Source: Gammaproteobacteria bacterium
GTDB taxonomy: Bacteria; Pseudomonadota; Gammaproteobacteria; Steroidobacterales; Steroidobacteraceae
Direction: 5' to 3'
Assembly (NCBI GenBank): GCA_003156695.1
Contig: PMHN01000133.1
Coordinates: 1-6,241 of the forward strand
Length of the DNA stretch: 6,241 nt
A program made the position numbers and the translations under genes. The notes under the pieces are model-generated. The model saw only the letters and a program-made list of their open reading frames with translations, made no database searches and had not been told where the DNA came from. Below, piece by piece: positions 6,095 to 6,241 of this stretch (position 1 is the first letter of the stretch; each line of letters starts with the position of its first letter).

Positions 6095-6241
6095 TCAGTA
6101 AAGCAGCGCAGCCTGGCGCCGCATGAGCCAGTCGGCCTCGTCGGCCGCCAACAGCTTGTCCAGGTCCGCCGGCGTCGACGCCGGATCATCCACCCAGCGG
6201 CGCAGCAGTTCACTGCCGTTGATCACGTCGATGGCGAGCTT
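6095..6241 (-). CDS. C-terminal 48 residues of an unidentified protein, partial at right edge
   Basis: An open minus-strand frame enters from the right edge and ends at TGA (6095-6097). It encodes an amphipathic, probably helical tail containing SELLRRWVDDP, then TPADLDKLLAADEADW, then LMRRQAALLY at the end. The frame is complete to the edge without a stop, its codons are strongly G/C-ending, and its position directly convergent with the previous gene fits a real gene end. There is too little to name a family. The acidic, Asp/Leu-rich helix has no catalytic motif I recognise. The N-terminus and start lie outside the window. Confidence 0.6.
   Translation of the reverse strand, partial: KLAIDVINGSELLRRWVDDPASTPADLDKLLAADEADWLMRRQAALLY

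Overview
This window is high-GC proteobacterial DNA with short intergenic gaps. The organism is most likely a gammaproteobacterium, or possibly a betaproteobacterium. The main clue is a YgiQ-type radical SAM protein that matches Escherichia coli YgiQ over nearly its whole length; an OprB-type outer-membrane porin independently shows a Gram-negative envelope. I cannot name the genus. I see no rRNA, tRNA, CRISPR array, insertion sequence or phage gene.

Left block (1-4514, all minus strand). Reading in the direction of transcription, the order is an OprB-family carbohydrate porin, then ygiQ, then an NfeD-type membrane serine protease whose C-terminus runs off the left edge. The gaps are 43 and 36 bp with no convincing terminator, so the three may be co-transcribed from a promoter upstream of the porin. 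No shared pathway links their products.

Divergent control region (4515-4681). The porin promoter faces left and a second promoter faces right. The right-facing promoter carries three head-to-tail 8-bp repeats across its spacer and extended -10. Its predicted transcript start falls on or next to the ATG of the next gene, which has no Shine-Dalgarno sequence.

Right block (4682-6241). A small ribbon-helix-helix (RHH) protein overlaps by 11 bp a 135-residue helical protein with a conserved-looking His-x-x-His-Val-Arg motif. The two form a compact, translationally coupled module that probably represses itself through the tandem repeats. After a 153-bp gap comes an unrecognised five-helix membrane protein on the plus strand. 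The last 48 codons of an unidentified minus-strand gene enter from the right edge, convergent with it.

The best candidate for something undescribed is the RHH/HxxHVR pair with its tandem-repeat operator and apparently leaderless mRNA. The other genes are recognisable families or plain hypothetical proteins. Two adjacent genes, ygiQ and nfeD, each carry an alanine- or proline-rich low-complexity insertion. The long open frames antisense to ygiQ and the porin look like GC-driven shadows, not genes.
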